From contig OZ234504.1 of NCBI GenBank assembly GCA_965153455.1, forward strand, positions 9,982,001-10,046,000: a DNA stretch of 64,000 nucleotides, written 5' to 3'. Every line of letters starts with the position of its first letter. Within the stretch, counting starts at the first letter, position 1. This document shows positions 14,301 through 26,700 of the stretch, piece by piece. A program made the translations under genes and the position numbers. Below the pieces are notes generated by a model. It saw only the letters and a list, made by a program, of their open reading frames with translations. It did not search any database and was not told the DNA's origin. The DNA is from Sphagnum compactum. Taxonomy: Eukaryota > Bryophyta > Sphagnopsida > Sphagnales.

Positions 14301-17300
14301 AATTGAAAGGGCACATGTGGTTGACCTCTTTAAGGTTCACATTACTATATAGAAGCTTTTTATTGTTGCTGTAGATCACTGTGGGTCGATCAGAGGCTGC
14401 AAAGACATGTGTGGCATTCTTCGACCGGAAAGTACGAAGTGCAATAGGTTGAGTGCCCAGAGATATCTTTTTACGGTCTGACAACTCTCCAGTGCTGGGA
14501 TTCAGCATGAAATTGAAGAGATGTCCATCTCCTAGAGCACAGAGCAAGTATGCAATCTGCCACACATTGCAAACAGCTATCACACTAAATTGGACTTCTC
14601 TGATGAAAATGGTCAGTACAAGAACTTCTCTATCGACTGCTGGCTTCCAATGTCAAAACCACGTCCTCCCCTTTCCTTCTGATGAGTCAATTGCTGTTCC
14701 AGCACATACCAAGAAGAGATATTGTGTGGTGATGTCAGAGTGCTTGGAACACACCTATTGAACATAAGAGCTGGACAAAAACCTCAGACTCTGTACTCTC
14801 CTACTGTATACAAATCCACTTTCAACCAAAAAGTGCAGGAGCTACTGTAAAGAAGAAAATTGAATTGAAGTTCCCAGGAGCAAGTGCAACTTTGAAGCTC
14901 TTCCCCTGTAGCTGTTGAGGGTCCTGCATTCTTTCAAAGGTGGACTCTTATGAGGATTTGCTAACTAAGAAACCACCTATCCCAACACTATTTTCAGCTC
15001 AGGGTACTTTTACTTCAGAGTTCAGATGGGTTTGGTGTGTCCACCCTAGCTAAGCCACAACTATAGCTACTGTATATAGATAATGAACTGGGACTTACCC
15101 CCTCAAATGAGCAGAACAGAACTGACCGCGGAATAACTTCTCCACCAAGACTCTCCTTGGTGAGTAATGTGAGGGATGGAAGGGCAAATATGCGGACACT
15201 GATGTCTGTCCACATACCAACTGCTACCAAATTGGTCCACTCAGGGTTATCCCCAATTGGATTGATGTCCAAACAGGAAATTTCATACTCCAATTGAACA
15301 TGTTTGACCTCTGTCAAAGTGCCTTGTCCTATTTCAATGTAGACCAAATTCCCACCTCCAGTTGCTAGCAGGACCTGTTCACAACGACAGGACAATGAGA
15401 AATGAATAAGGAATCACAACTGTTCTCACATCTTGCATCCCAACATTACAAGAATCTGCTCCTCAGAAACCACAATCCTCTCATGCAGACAAGTGGAGAA
15501 GAGGATAACAGGGCCACAGATTTTCTAGGGCACCCACTGGTAGTGCAAAGCTCCTTTGATGGAGTGCATCAGTACAATGGATGATACCTGGGAGGCATTG
15601 GCAGTAGCAACATTGATAGAAATCGCCAAGGGTGCTTTCCACTCAGTCAACTGCCTCCGAGTTTTTGCATCCACCAATCGAAGTGCACTTGCTGTGACCT
15701 AAGCAAAAGAATCTCCATTCTCAGGCAATTAAATACCAAAAGGTCATCTTGAATGTGACCTAATCTAACACAAAAAAGCATGAGTATGTAGTGCTACAAG
15801 CACAACTTCCTTCTGCAAACACAGCCATGGTCATTTGAAAAGTGAACAACCTCATTCCCTGCATAGTACTGCCAATAAAGTTGTTGGGTGTTTGTGAAGT
15901 TTCAGAAGGGGAACTAAAAAGCTATCACTCTGACCTGTACAAGTTGATCATGAATAGCATTATGACAAAACAGTGTCTGTGCATCGGAGTCAAAACCATC
16001 AATCTCAGTCTCTTCAAGCTCATCATCAGTGTTCATAGCCAGAATGCGTGTCTCACTAATGAAGCTGACAACCAGAAATGTGTCAAATTTGTCAGTTGAT
16101 AATGCTCGCAGTGACCATATGCCTTTGATTCCTTGTAGCTCTGCTGATGCCTGCAAATTCCACCCTGGAAACAGCTTGAGCACAATGAATGTGGAAGAAT
16201 GAAATTACACTTTCAGGATTATTTCTATGTGCACCACATCATCAATTTAACAAAATGAAGACAGCAGATTTTCTAACTCCAGCACCTTTTTAAGACACTA
16301 AGACCAGAGAGATATCAGTGAGCACAATACTGTGCAGTAGGGGAGAGAAAATGTAACAACCTGCTCATTGATGCCAATGCCATTTCGAATGATGCGAAGT
16401 GAGCCATCCTTGAAAGCACCAGAGCAAGTTACTACTTGACCTTGGCCTTGACGCTCTAGATCAACAACACACAAATCCACAATGGGCCCCAAGTTCACAA
16501 AGCTTTCTAAGACCTCCACATATGAGCCCTTGGCATCAGCCTGAGAGTTCAGCTTGATGAGCTGCACAGTCATACACAAAATGTGAGATAATCAATGACA
16601 CAGTCAGAAGAATTAAAAAGGAGCAGTCTGAAAAATGAGAGAATGACACTACTTTCATGCTGTCACTTATTAAAGACTTGGAAACCACTCCTGAGACATA
16701 CAAGACAAGCCACAAACCTCCACAATTTAAGTCAAATTTCAAGAACCTCTCGTTCACATTAACTAACGCTGAAGAACACTATTCTTACATTATATCCAGG
16801 CTTCCAAACTCAAAACATATCTCTGGATTCAGTTTGTAAGATTAATAAGATTTATACTGTTCCGGTGCAGTGATAGAGCTTTTCAGGTGTGAGCATAATG
16901 AACCTGAGAATCACCATAGCTGGAGCCAATGTAAACAACCCCATTGTCAAGATAAGACAGTGATGAAGCTGCTGATGTCTCCCCAAGAGCCTCCACTTTT
17001 AAACCCAAGACCCTGCACAGAAAACCCACATTTTCTCAGGTAAGATGATGCAGATGCTACCAAATGCCTGCAATGGGCCTCTATTGCTGAACAACCACAA
17101 TGCAAACATAGAAACTAAATAGAGCAGAGATTGTAACATCCTTACCGCTCCTTATCATGAGTGATGACAAGAAGATACAACATGCCGTTATGGTCACTTA
17201 GCAGGTACCGAGATCCATCCGCATCCACCCTCCCATAAGCCTTTGTAATTGACTGTAAACCCCACCCAATAGAACATGCCACAAAAAAAACACATGACAA

Positions 17301-20300
17301 GTGTACTCAAAGTTTACTCCTAGTTAACTGTCAAATGTGTTTGTGGCCATATATTGGTTCAGTTGGAATATGCTTTATGAGTTGCAGTGAATTAGTCTAT
17401 GATCAAATGTTGAGATATACAACAACAAACCAGAACTGATTGCACATCTTATGCATTGATCAATAGATATGTGGATCCCAGATTTGTACCAAATACAATA
17501 AATCCCACTGCAAACAACGGCATCAAAAGCTTCTAGGGTCACATCAAAAAGTCATGGAAAGGATACATGTCTTATCTGCTGCAAGCAAAGAGATTATAAG
17601 AACTTGGGAATAAAGAGCTAGAAAAAGAACTTTGTACCGGCCGGATAGGGATAGCTTTGAATACAGAACCATTGTAGTAGACAATAGTTTGCTCCCCAAT
17701 AATAATGGCCCCACCAAGTGGAAGTGGAACAGGAATCAACAGGCCTGCACCATTGTCCAGATTGTTTTGCAACCATGGTCCCTCTCCAAAGTCTTTTTCC
17801 TTCAGCTGCACCTCATAGGTCTTCACATGCCGTGCATCCTTGTTATCCTGGTCCAATCCAGCAGGCATACCTCTATGAAAAAGGCCATGAAATATATGGA
17901 AATGCAGAGCTTATAAGACTTCACAAGACTCAGCTTGGTGTAGCCTTGCCACAGACAAATATTGAATATCTCAATCCCCTAAGCTCAGCTGAATCAAGTG
18001 TTTATGGAGCAGAAGCCTAAACTTTGCATTAGATTACCACAAATACCAAACAGACCACAGTTCTGATGCATTTGAAACTGGATAATCCAATTAAGAGACA
18101 GCTGAAAACAATGAATATCCATCACAAAAAGAAATGAAAGCTGCAGAAAAACAGGCAAACCTGGTAGAGAACTGCAATGGTAGGTTTGGAACAGCCATAC
18201 AGAAATTTGATGTCCAAAACCTGCAGTTCCTCTAGCCTGCAAAGAAGCAGTCCTGTCACAGAGGAACTTGGCCAAGTTTGCACAACCTAGAAAAATGGCT
18301 GTACAATTGGAGACAAAATATATTTTGATAAGTACTGAGAACTTCTCCATACTTTTGATTAAGTCAACCTGAATACAATTGAGAGATGACATGATAATAA
18401 GGCTCTAGAGGTTTCAGATCTCACAACAAATTGGAAACAGAAGTTGAAACCTTCTACATTTCCCACAGGAAATATATCGTCAATGAGAATTAGATGAGTT
18501 AGGAGGTCAGTTGTACACTCAGCACCCTCCCCACTATTTATCAATTGAAAAATATAGCTCCAAGGCACAGACAGTTGAGAGACATTTACCTGATATTAAA
18601 AGCCTCCTTGAGCTGGCCTTTACTATCAATCGGAATCACCTGAAGGAGAGCCCAACATTGTGGGTTAACATGCAAGTAAATATTTGCTCTCATTGACCAT
18701 CATTAGAGTAACTATTCCTTCAAAAGTGTCACCTTACTGAAAGAACTCTTCAAAGTGAGCTGCTAATGTTGCCACAACTCAGAATAACCATATAATACCT
18801 TGTATTTATCAGCACACACTTCCAAGTTTTCCACCCCGATATAATAGCAGCAGGCTGAAAGCCAGTGAACAATATTTTAAGGTATGTTTCACTGAAGCCA
18901 AAATAAAGAAAATCTCAAGGAGTTAGGAATGAATAAGAACACATACCTTGAAAAGGCCATCATAAAGATGGAGGCCTATAAGCCGGCAATCTGGATCTAT
19001 AATGCCAATCTGAGAAGAAAGAAGAAATTACTCAATCCACTTGGCTATGAGAAGCAACACCTGATTTCTCAAACCTATCTTCAGATGTTCTATAAATAGC
19101 TTCTCCCGATGCTAGTTTTGAGTGACAGCACCCTAGACCCTAACTTGACAACTTTTTCTCTAGCACTCATTCATGTCCTTGAATGCTGGATGACAAGGCA
19201 TTCAATTCAGAGTAAAACGAAAGAGGCTTGATCTTGAGCAATATCTTAGTGTACAAGTCTTACCCATCCAACCATTTGCAATCTGCTAGAACAATGTAAA
19301 ATGTAGTCCTATCAAGTGATATCCCCATCTGTAGTGGTATCTACTATGCATACCTGTCCATTATCTGTCGGTCGACCAATCTTATCAGACACATCTCCCA
19401 TTGCTCTGCAAATCAAAAATCCACCAACACAGGTTAGAAACTCCAAGTTTCCATTCATTCCCTTCCCAGAGACAAGCAGCACTCTACCAAAAGAAGCAAA
19501 AGATTACCGTGTCACCAGTGAGCTTGTTTCTGCATCCCATTGAAGGACACAAAATTTGTATCTCTCCGAAGACAGGAACAGTACATCCTGCGACTCCCCC
19601 TGCTCTTCCCCACATCATAACATTTTGTCACTGTGTCAGCAAAAAGTACACAGAAGAAACTTTTGTCTCTTCCTCCTCCTATGAGACATGAATAGCTCAC
19701 AGGAGACCAAACTCATAGGCCAGAAAAAAAAACTGAAATCTGTATCAAATATCTAGCAGTATTCCTCATCAAATGAATGCTGCCACAAAAGGAGTCAAGC
19801 TGATGATGATATATGCAAGGAGAATTATATACTGAAAGGGCTGTCAGGGAGATGTTTAGCAATGCCCTCTACTAATGTATTATGCCCTGGGGAATTTTAC
19901 AAAATCCTTCAAGTTTTTTTCTTCTGAGTCTTTCCTAAGGAAAAAAAACAAGGTGTAAGAGCTCACCGGAGGTCGGAATAGCTCAAGGGTGGCAATGCGG
20001 CCATAAATTGGAACATCAAGCATAGGCTGCCAGTGCACCCACATACTGAATGTCAGAACATGAGACCGACAAAGATTAACATATCATCTGTTTTTCAAGG
20101 CCTGAAAGATGTCCAGGAATTTAAGGTCTGAAAGTCTTGCCAAAAAGAAAAAAAAGTAGCAATTGCAAATGACCACAAAACCCTATCCTAACGATATCCA
20201 TCTGCCTGCCTGCCTGCCTGCCCTTGAAAGTCGTTTATACCTCTCCCTCTCTCTTCGCTTACCTGAAGACCGGCCGGCGTGAGCAGATGAATCTCAATTC

Positions 20301-20664
20301 GCGTGCATTTTCTGAACAGCGATCTCAGGTCAAGGAACTCTTGCCCAGTAACACGTTCTTCAGACAAGCTGTTTCGTTCTGCTCCGTGCTCTCCTGAGAT
20401 AGTAATACGGACGATCCAGCACGAAAAAGCGGGGAGAATAGACTGACCGAAAACGACCAACCGCAGACCAACCCAGAGAAGGCTAAAAAAAATTTGAAAA
20501 AAAAAAAAAAAACACGCAGGAAAATAAGAGAAGCGGTAGGAGAGAGTGTGGGATGGATACGCGATGATTAGGTTGAGCTCCTGAGGGTTTGTGAAGTTCC
20601 CGACGCAGGAGTGCGTCACATTGGTGGGCTTGTGCGCCGTCACTACGTAATTCCAACTGCTCAT
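11368..20664 (-). CDS. DDB1: DDB1, DNA damage-binding protein 1 (CUL4 E3 ligase adaptor), 19 coding exons
   Basis: DDB1 is the WD40-propeller adaptor of CUL4-RING ubiquitin ligases. It also pairs with DDB2 in UV-damage recognition and, in plants, works with DET1/COP10 in light signalling. Coding exons read from the ATG: 20561-20664, 20263-20311, 19967-20026, 19508-19599, 19354-19405, 18947-19009, 18590-18639, 18161-18236, 17638-17847, 17146-17252, 16904-17012, 16361-16561, 15935-16150, 15588-15698, 15099-15374, 14282-14556, 13698-14055, 13157-13441, 11368-11949. They total 3276 nt (1091 residues), all with GT-AG introns and matching phases. The product starts [20 protein letters not shown] and ends [14 protein letters not shown], both near-invariant in plant DDB1. 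Internal landmarks include [18 protein letters not shown] and [10 protein letters not shown]. The three propellers and the C-terminal CPSF_A-type domain are complete, with no stop or frameshift. The start was chosen over an in-frame upstream GTG because it is the first ATG and gives the family N-terminus. The largest intron (11950-13156) holds repeats. Confidence 0.97.
12020..12555 (-). repeat. intronic repeat family, long copy (D1) in DDB1 intron 18
   Basis: On the minus strand, which is the sense of DDB1, this segment matches three loci in and near SEC3: 33090-33385, 39066-39405 and 41590-41740. Shared words include TTGTTGCAGCTTGA, GGAAATGTAACAGA/GGAAATGTGACAGA, TCAGGACACAG and TGAAGTCAGTGGG. 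A reading frame survives in several blocks, for example [18 protein letters not shown] and [20 protein letters not shown]. It is intronic and sits in no predicted DDB1 exon. The protein family is not recognised. Confidence 0.8.
12585..12700 (-). repeat. intronic repeat family, partial second copy (D2) in DDB1 intron 18
   Basis: A partial duplicate of the 3' part of the copy at 12020-12555, ending in the same TATCTATGAGATTGC block on the plus strand (12597 and 12029). In the corresponding frame it reads [17 protein letters not shown], parallel to [16 protein letters not shown] in the first copy. Confidence 0.75.
20202..20222. repeat. (TGCC)n microsatellite in DDB1 intron 2
   Basis: Five TGCC units, about 40 bases inside the intron from the donor at 20262. 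Confidence 0.85.
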
Positions 20665-20930
20665 CTCTTCCCGCACCCGTTTTCTTCTTCTTCTTCTTCT
20701 TCTTCTTCTATGTCACCAATCCCCTTGCCAGCTTCCTCTCGTGCTCTCCCAGAGCTTCTCTTGCCAACAATCGATAGCTGCAGCAGAAGCGCTCGCTGCA
20801 CAAAACACACACTCACACACACACAACTGATTTTGATTTTTGCTTTGGTGAAGAAGAAGAAGAAGAAGAAGAGAGGAGGAGGGAAAATCGAAGCCAAGTT
20901 CTGAGCCCACCTACTTTGCCCTAATCTGCG
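20665..20930 (-). promoter_or_regulatory. DDB1 5' leader and proximal promoter with GAA and TTC tracts
   Basis: Immediately upstream of the ATG, on the coding strand, there is a (GAA)n tract (20682-20708) and farther out a (TTC)n tract (20850-20872). G+C content is higher than in the DNA beyond 20950, which suggests leader plus core promoter. No ATG-initiated upstream ORF overlaps the start; the long frame reaching the DDB1 ATG begins with GTG. The transcription start is not visible, so it is not known whether the TTC tract is transcribed. Confidence 0.5.
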
Positions 20931-21719
20931 TACTGGCCTCTCAACCACAAGATAACCTAAAAAATGGGAAAAAATAAATGTTCAAGGAATGTGCCAAAAC
21001 CCTCTCCTGGCCTTTTTTTTTAAAATTAAAAAATTAATTTTAATATTAAAAAAATTACTATTATTTTTAATTGCAATTTTTTAATTAATAATTTTAATTA
21101 ATATATTATAATTAATAATATTTATAAATATTTATATGAAACTTTTAATAATTTATGAATAAATAAATTTTAATAATTTATAAATTAGAAAATTAGTCCA
21201 ATTTTGCACTTTTAAAAAAAAAACTTTCCAAAAAAACAATTCCAATTTATTTGTGGAAAAATAGTGAAATTTCCCCCAGGAAAAAAAAACACTGGAACTT
21301 GCAACTTGCACAATTTTGAAGCTGCAAATAACTAGCCAACCTATATAGGTACCTAAGATAATAATAATAATAATAATAATAATACCCTAGTACCTTGGCC
21401 AATTCAACACTAATCATATTATTTTCAAAAATGTTGAAATTTTCAACAAATTACATTTCTTCCAAATAAAATCAAAAAATATTGTGAAGGACAATATTGA
21501 AAATTTAGGAATACTCCATTTGTCGAAAGGAAAATTTCAAAATTAATTAAACTATTATTCCACGGACATGTGTTGAAAATGGCCAAGGTACTACGGTAAT
21601 TGGTATATACTCTACAAGGCATGAATTCCTATTATTAGTTTTTTTTTTTTAAAAGGCAAGAATCTCACTTTTTGGAGTTCCTTCAAAACCAATCACAACA
21701 TCTCCCTCTCTACTTTTGT
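20931..21719. other. very A+T-rich DNA upstream of DDB1
   Basis: 21010-21240 is almost pure A and T. A trinucleotide (ATA)n tract follows at 21358-21384. No gene is seen. The block separates the DDB1 promoter from the G-rich island that starts near 21.75 kb. Confidence 0.6.
21358..21384. repeat. (ATA)n microsatellite
   Basis: Nine uninterrupted ATA units. Confidence 0.95.
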
Positions 21720-22879
21720 ATGTTGTTGTCTCTTTTTTGTGTGTGTGAGTGTGCTCTTTGAATGTCACTTATAAGAGAGTTCGTTTCATTCAATCAATCA
21801 CATTACCTCCCTTACACTAACATGTTTTTGGCCTTTGCCTACCCAGGCCTCCCAGGCCAAGGATATTATTGTGTTTAGATTCATTATAGAGTATATAGTA
21901 GTGTAACACGAAATTAGGTCGCCACGCCAGTGTGAACACTGTCTGATCTTGGGATTTAATTTCTGCTTTAGTAGCCGTCATTTTGCTACGGCAGTCTCTC
22001 CATTACTTTTGCATGGAAGTGCATGGGGAGGTTTCTCTCTGGGTGTGTGTTTGATGTTGTACAGGAAGGAGGTGGCGCGAATGATGGGAAGGAGTGGAGC
22101 GGCATTGATGAGCCGAAGTGGAAGGCACGGCGGTGACGGAGTAACGAAAAAAGGAAGCTTGTGATGGAAGCTAGGAGGAAAGCGAAGAGGAGGAGGAGCT
22201 GCAGGTCTAGAAGGGTGGCTGGTTTTTTGGTGAGGAGTTAGTAGATCAGCACTAGAGATGAGAGCATAGGCAGATAGACAGAAGAGAATTTTTGGAGGAA
22301 GAGCAGGAGAGAAGCTTGGAGGATAGCTAGTGAGGTCTGCTTTTTTAGAGCGTTTTGAGCTCGGGAGTTGTTATTGGATCCTGTCTGATCATTGCTTGAG
22401 GAGGCAGAGATAGAACTGAAGAGGTTTGATGAGCTTAGAAGCGTATAGACATATCACTCCGTATGTCTGTTTTTGTGGAGAGCTTGGCTGTGTTGTTGAA
22501 ACTTTCCGCTGCGCCAACGACTTAGCCGAGTAGGATACATGATTTTGATGAGCATACTGGAGTGGGGAAGCTTGTGCCGTCGGGGAAATGCTGTAAATTA
22601 TGAGCTATGAATCTTAATCTCTGAAATTCTGTCTTGTCGATTTACATGAGTAGGAACTGTGTCTGAGGCAGTTCAGTGAACGGGTTTTTGCATCGGTGAT
22701 GTGTGCATCTCAGTAGGGTTTAGTAGGACTAGAAGACAGAAGCTCTGGACTTGGATTAGCGCAATTGTCATGCTGTTTGTTCAATAGACGAACGCCCAAT
22801 CGTATTTCTGTTAGAGTGAACTCAACAGAGGGGTCGAGTCGTTGTTGGATCTTTCCCTTTTCTTTTTGGTTACAGTAGG
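21720..22879 (+). other. G- and purine-rich island, unidentified
   Basis: About 1.1 kb of much more G-rich sequence than its surroundings, purine-rich on the plus strand (GAGGAGGAGG-type runs near 22180). A TATAAGAG word at 21770 precedes it. All three plus frames are broken; the longest ORF (21949-22164) has no family resemblance. It ends at the repeat boundary at 22880. It may be the internal part of a retroelement, an untranslated or non-coding transcript, or an orphan promoter/leader. Confidence 0.35.
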
Positions 22880-23123
22880 AGCTTCAGGGATTTTTGGTCC
22901 CTAAGTAAATAAATAATAGGTCCATTTTTATTATGCGAATTTTTATGAAACATGATATTTTGGGCTTGTGTTGGAACTTGAGATTAGTTATAGAGTTATA
23001 ATATCCTAAAGGATTTTGGTTTCTTTTAGAGGATTTTTTTTTGAAGATTCTATTTTTGGATGGTGAAATATTTTGAGTTTTCATAATTCTTCTTCTTTTG
23101 CCTTAAGATACTTTTTAATGTAA
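22880..23123 (+). repeat. dispersed repeat, inverted copy of 8929-9157
   Basis: This is the second member of the pair described at 8929-9157, in opposite orientation. The left edge at 22880 coincides with the end of the G-rich island. The two copies have diverged by many point changes, so this is not a recent duplication. Confidence 0.8.
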
Positions 23124-23669
23124 ATGGGCAAGGCCATTGTGTGACACACCGCCTTGTTTCAATATGGAGTGGAGGAAGCTAGTGTTGAACCACAATGAAA
23201 AGATTATATGTATATTTATTCTTTTTTTGGTGTTGAAAGTTTGCACTGAGTGAAAATAAAATAAAATAAAATAAAAATGTGAAAAGTATGAAAAGGCCAA
23301 AGTCACCATATTTTGAGGAAATAAAAAGTATGAAGTCGCCATATTTAGACACTATGTTTTTAGAGGTCAACAATTAGCTAGGAATTATTAGATTGACATT
23401 TTTTTCAAAAACATTTCATTGTTTCATTTTTTTCTTTTTTCTTTTTTCTTCTTGTTTCTACTAAATCCATAATTGATGACCATAGGCACAAGATATTGAT
23501 AGTCTTAGTTTTTATTATGACAATGCATCAAATCATCACAACAAGTAGTTATTGCATAACATTAGAGTATGATGAATGTGTGTTTTTTTTTTTTCAAAGT
23601 TTGTTAATGTGTTATTCACAGCTACAATTATATGGAGGTATAGGAAGGCAATTGGATACATGGAAATCA

Positions 23670-23745
23670 ATTTTTTTGGAGGTTTTTCAAGTAAATAGTT
23701 TTTATATCAACTTTTTGGGAGGTTTTCCAAGTAAATAGTTTTTTA
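23670..23745. repeat. short tandem duplication
   Basis: Two adjacent copies of a T-rich segment sharing GGAGGTTTT, CAAGTAAATAGTTTTT, about 39 bases apart. Confidence 0.7.
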
Positions 23746-26700
23746 ATACGTGTGTGTGAGTGAAAAATATTTTGTATGTGCTTACACTTGTGTATGTGTG
23801 AAAATGAAGGTGATTTCGTGTATAGACATCCATTCAATTTAAATTCATTTTAATGAAAACATTTATATTAAGCCTTGTCCATTCATCATTTCAACATTTA
23901 TTATATTCATACAACTTTCATATAGTTACAATATATAAATAAGAAGTAGTAATTATTTTTTGAGTTTAATATTGTATTCATTGAATTATCATCCCTTCAA
24001 GTGAGGCAACATAGCATGGCATATTTAAATAAATATTTATTATTGAATACAAAGAAACCTCAACAAATGTTGCATTCAATAATTAAATCCAAGTTTTTTG
24101 TTTAATTTACATCAAAATAATAGTCACAAAGAAACTTCAATCATGAAAAAATGGGCACAAAGTGTTACAATGGGAGTTTTGTGAGGGAAATTTCATTGGA
24201 ATTTTTTGGATAACAAAATATTTATAAAGGCCAATCTACATTTGGAATAAAATGTCAAAATGTAAAATGTTTTAATGTGGAATGAATTTTCAATTTGTGG
24301 CTTTACATATAACTTATGACTTTCAACATTTTACACCAATGAGTATGCTAATGGTGCAGTTAGATTTTTAATTGTTTTTTAAATAGATGATAAATTATAA
24401 TAAACTTGGATGGATTTTCATTTCTTTCAAAATCAATAATGGGACAGCCTCTTGTTTGAATCTTAAATTCAAATATGCATTTCTATTGGAATGAAAACTT
24501 TGACAAACATTTTGAAATACAATCAGAATTCACCATTGGATAATGTTGTTTCATTACTAAACAATTTTTTGCAATTACTAAAATAAAATAAAATAATCAT
24601 ATTCAAAACATGCATTAAAAATGGAAAATTTTGCAAATTTTCCTATTGGTGAGATTGTTTCCATTTATTGCAGTACCCATTACAAAAATTAAACAAATTC
24701 TTAAAATTCAAATAGGAGCATTCTCATTCAATCATTGATTATGCATTTTTGACAAAAATATTTTTGATTCATTAAATCATTATGAACATCTAAAATATTT
24801 CACACAAAAAAAAATCCATTATCATATTTCCAAATATTAAAAGAATAGTTGATCACAAATTATGAATCATATAAAATGGATGCATTTATGAAAATCACGA
24901 CAACACTTCATAAACAAAAAAATTCAATCGCCATATATAGGATGCAATTCAAAAATAAATAAATAACCGATTCCTGCTAGACATCATATTCAACCAAATA
25001 AGGTCGAACATTAAACTAAAATAAATGACTATAGATATGAATGAATGTACATTGGCATTTATGATAAACAAACTCATGATGTTCCCATAAATCTATGTTC
25101 TTGTTGTGAAAGGTTATGCTTTTAAACACAATTAAACATATTTCAAATATATTGTTGCAGGATTTTTTATATATTTCAAATTCAAGTAAAATTTCATTCA
25201 ACATTATACATATGTACAAGGTGTTTACATAACATTAATGAAGATAAACCACATTTAATCAAGTGTCATATAAAATCATTTCATTAATCTAAAAATCAAC
25301 ACAATTAAAAGAACATATTGTTTTGTCACATTTTGCTTTTATTCTAATTTATAAAATTCATGGTTATGGACAATATAAAATGCATGGTAATGTTATTAAT
25401 GTCCTTGTAAATGAGAATCAAATTCAATTTATATTATCATATATACCATATGATAAAACAACAATTGGAATGTTCTTTAAATGATATCTTGAATATAATC
25501 ACCTCATATGTTAAAACATGTTCATTCAAACATAGTGGTGTTTATTTCATGACATTTGATAAAAATGCCATTATACAAAGATTTAAATATTACCATTCAC
25601 CATTAATGAGAAAATTTGTTTACTTTCCATATAAACTTAAAATCTCAAACTCACATTTGTGATAATTCATCATTTGATAATTTTGATTTTGATAGTGAAA
25701 AAAAACATTATACACCAACAAATTCAATGATGCATATTTTTTTGAATGCTTCAAAAACAATGGATTGTGATAATATTACATATTTATGGCCCCAAGTCAA
25801 AACATACATCCTTTAGGTTTATTTTAAAATAAACACTCATAGCAACAAAAAATTTCAACATTGTTTTATGGTCAACCTTGATAATTTGCTAAAGGATTTC
25901 CATATCAACAAAATAGTTCAATGAAAATTAGTTCATAAATTTGGGAACCTTTCAACCAATATATAAACCTCAATAAAAATAAATTAAGCTTCCATTCAAA
26001 CAGACATGAGTTTTGGTTCAATGCAAATATGAAAAGGAAAATTATGTTGTAAAACTTTAAATACTTCTCAAATTTGAGATAAACCAAACTTGAATAATAT
26101 TTTTAAATCATACATATGTTACTATGATTTGAAAGGCTTTCATAATTCATTTGATTATTTTAAGAGGTTACAAAATAATTTATTTGGAATGATTTGGCAA
26201 CTTGGTTTTTCAATAATCTTTGTAATTTTAAAATTTGCTAAAAAATTATCAATTCCTCTCATTAAGGCTTTACACACATTACATGTTACAACATTAAATC
26301 TTCTAAATAATTTAAAAGACATCTAATCCATTTAAATAATAAAATTGATGCAAAATGATCTTGTTACAGGTGCAATATATTACAATCATAAATTATTTTC
26401 ATTTCAAAAAGTTAAAAAATCATTATTCTTTTGGATCCATTTTGTTCTTATTTCTTTATCTTTGAATCCAAAATTATGATCATGAACAAAACTATGGACT
26501 TTTATGAATATTAAATGCACTTATGTATGGAATGCACGCCAACAAAAAATTGAACAATTTGTATTTCTTGTGATATATCATTATTATCAAATCCATTGCA
26601 AAAAGCCCAACAACATCAACACACATATATATAAGAAGAAAAATGTTTGTAAAGTTCATTGCCCATTACCTCCCATCCATGGTACTAATAATCTTAAAAC

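Noticed and set aside
20674-20676. Longer DDB1 N-terminus starting four codons upstream
   Set aside because: The upstream codon is GTG; the ATG at 20662-20664 gives the conserved family N-terminus.
20665-20948. Apparent upstream ORF overlapping the DDB1 start (stop overlapping the ATG)
   Set aside because: Its only possible initiator is GTG; there is no ATG in that frame, so it is unlikely to be translated.
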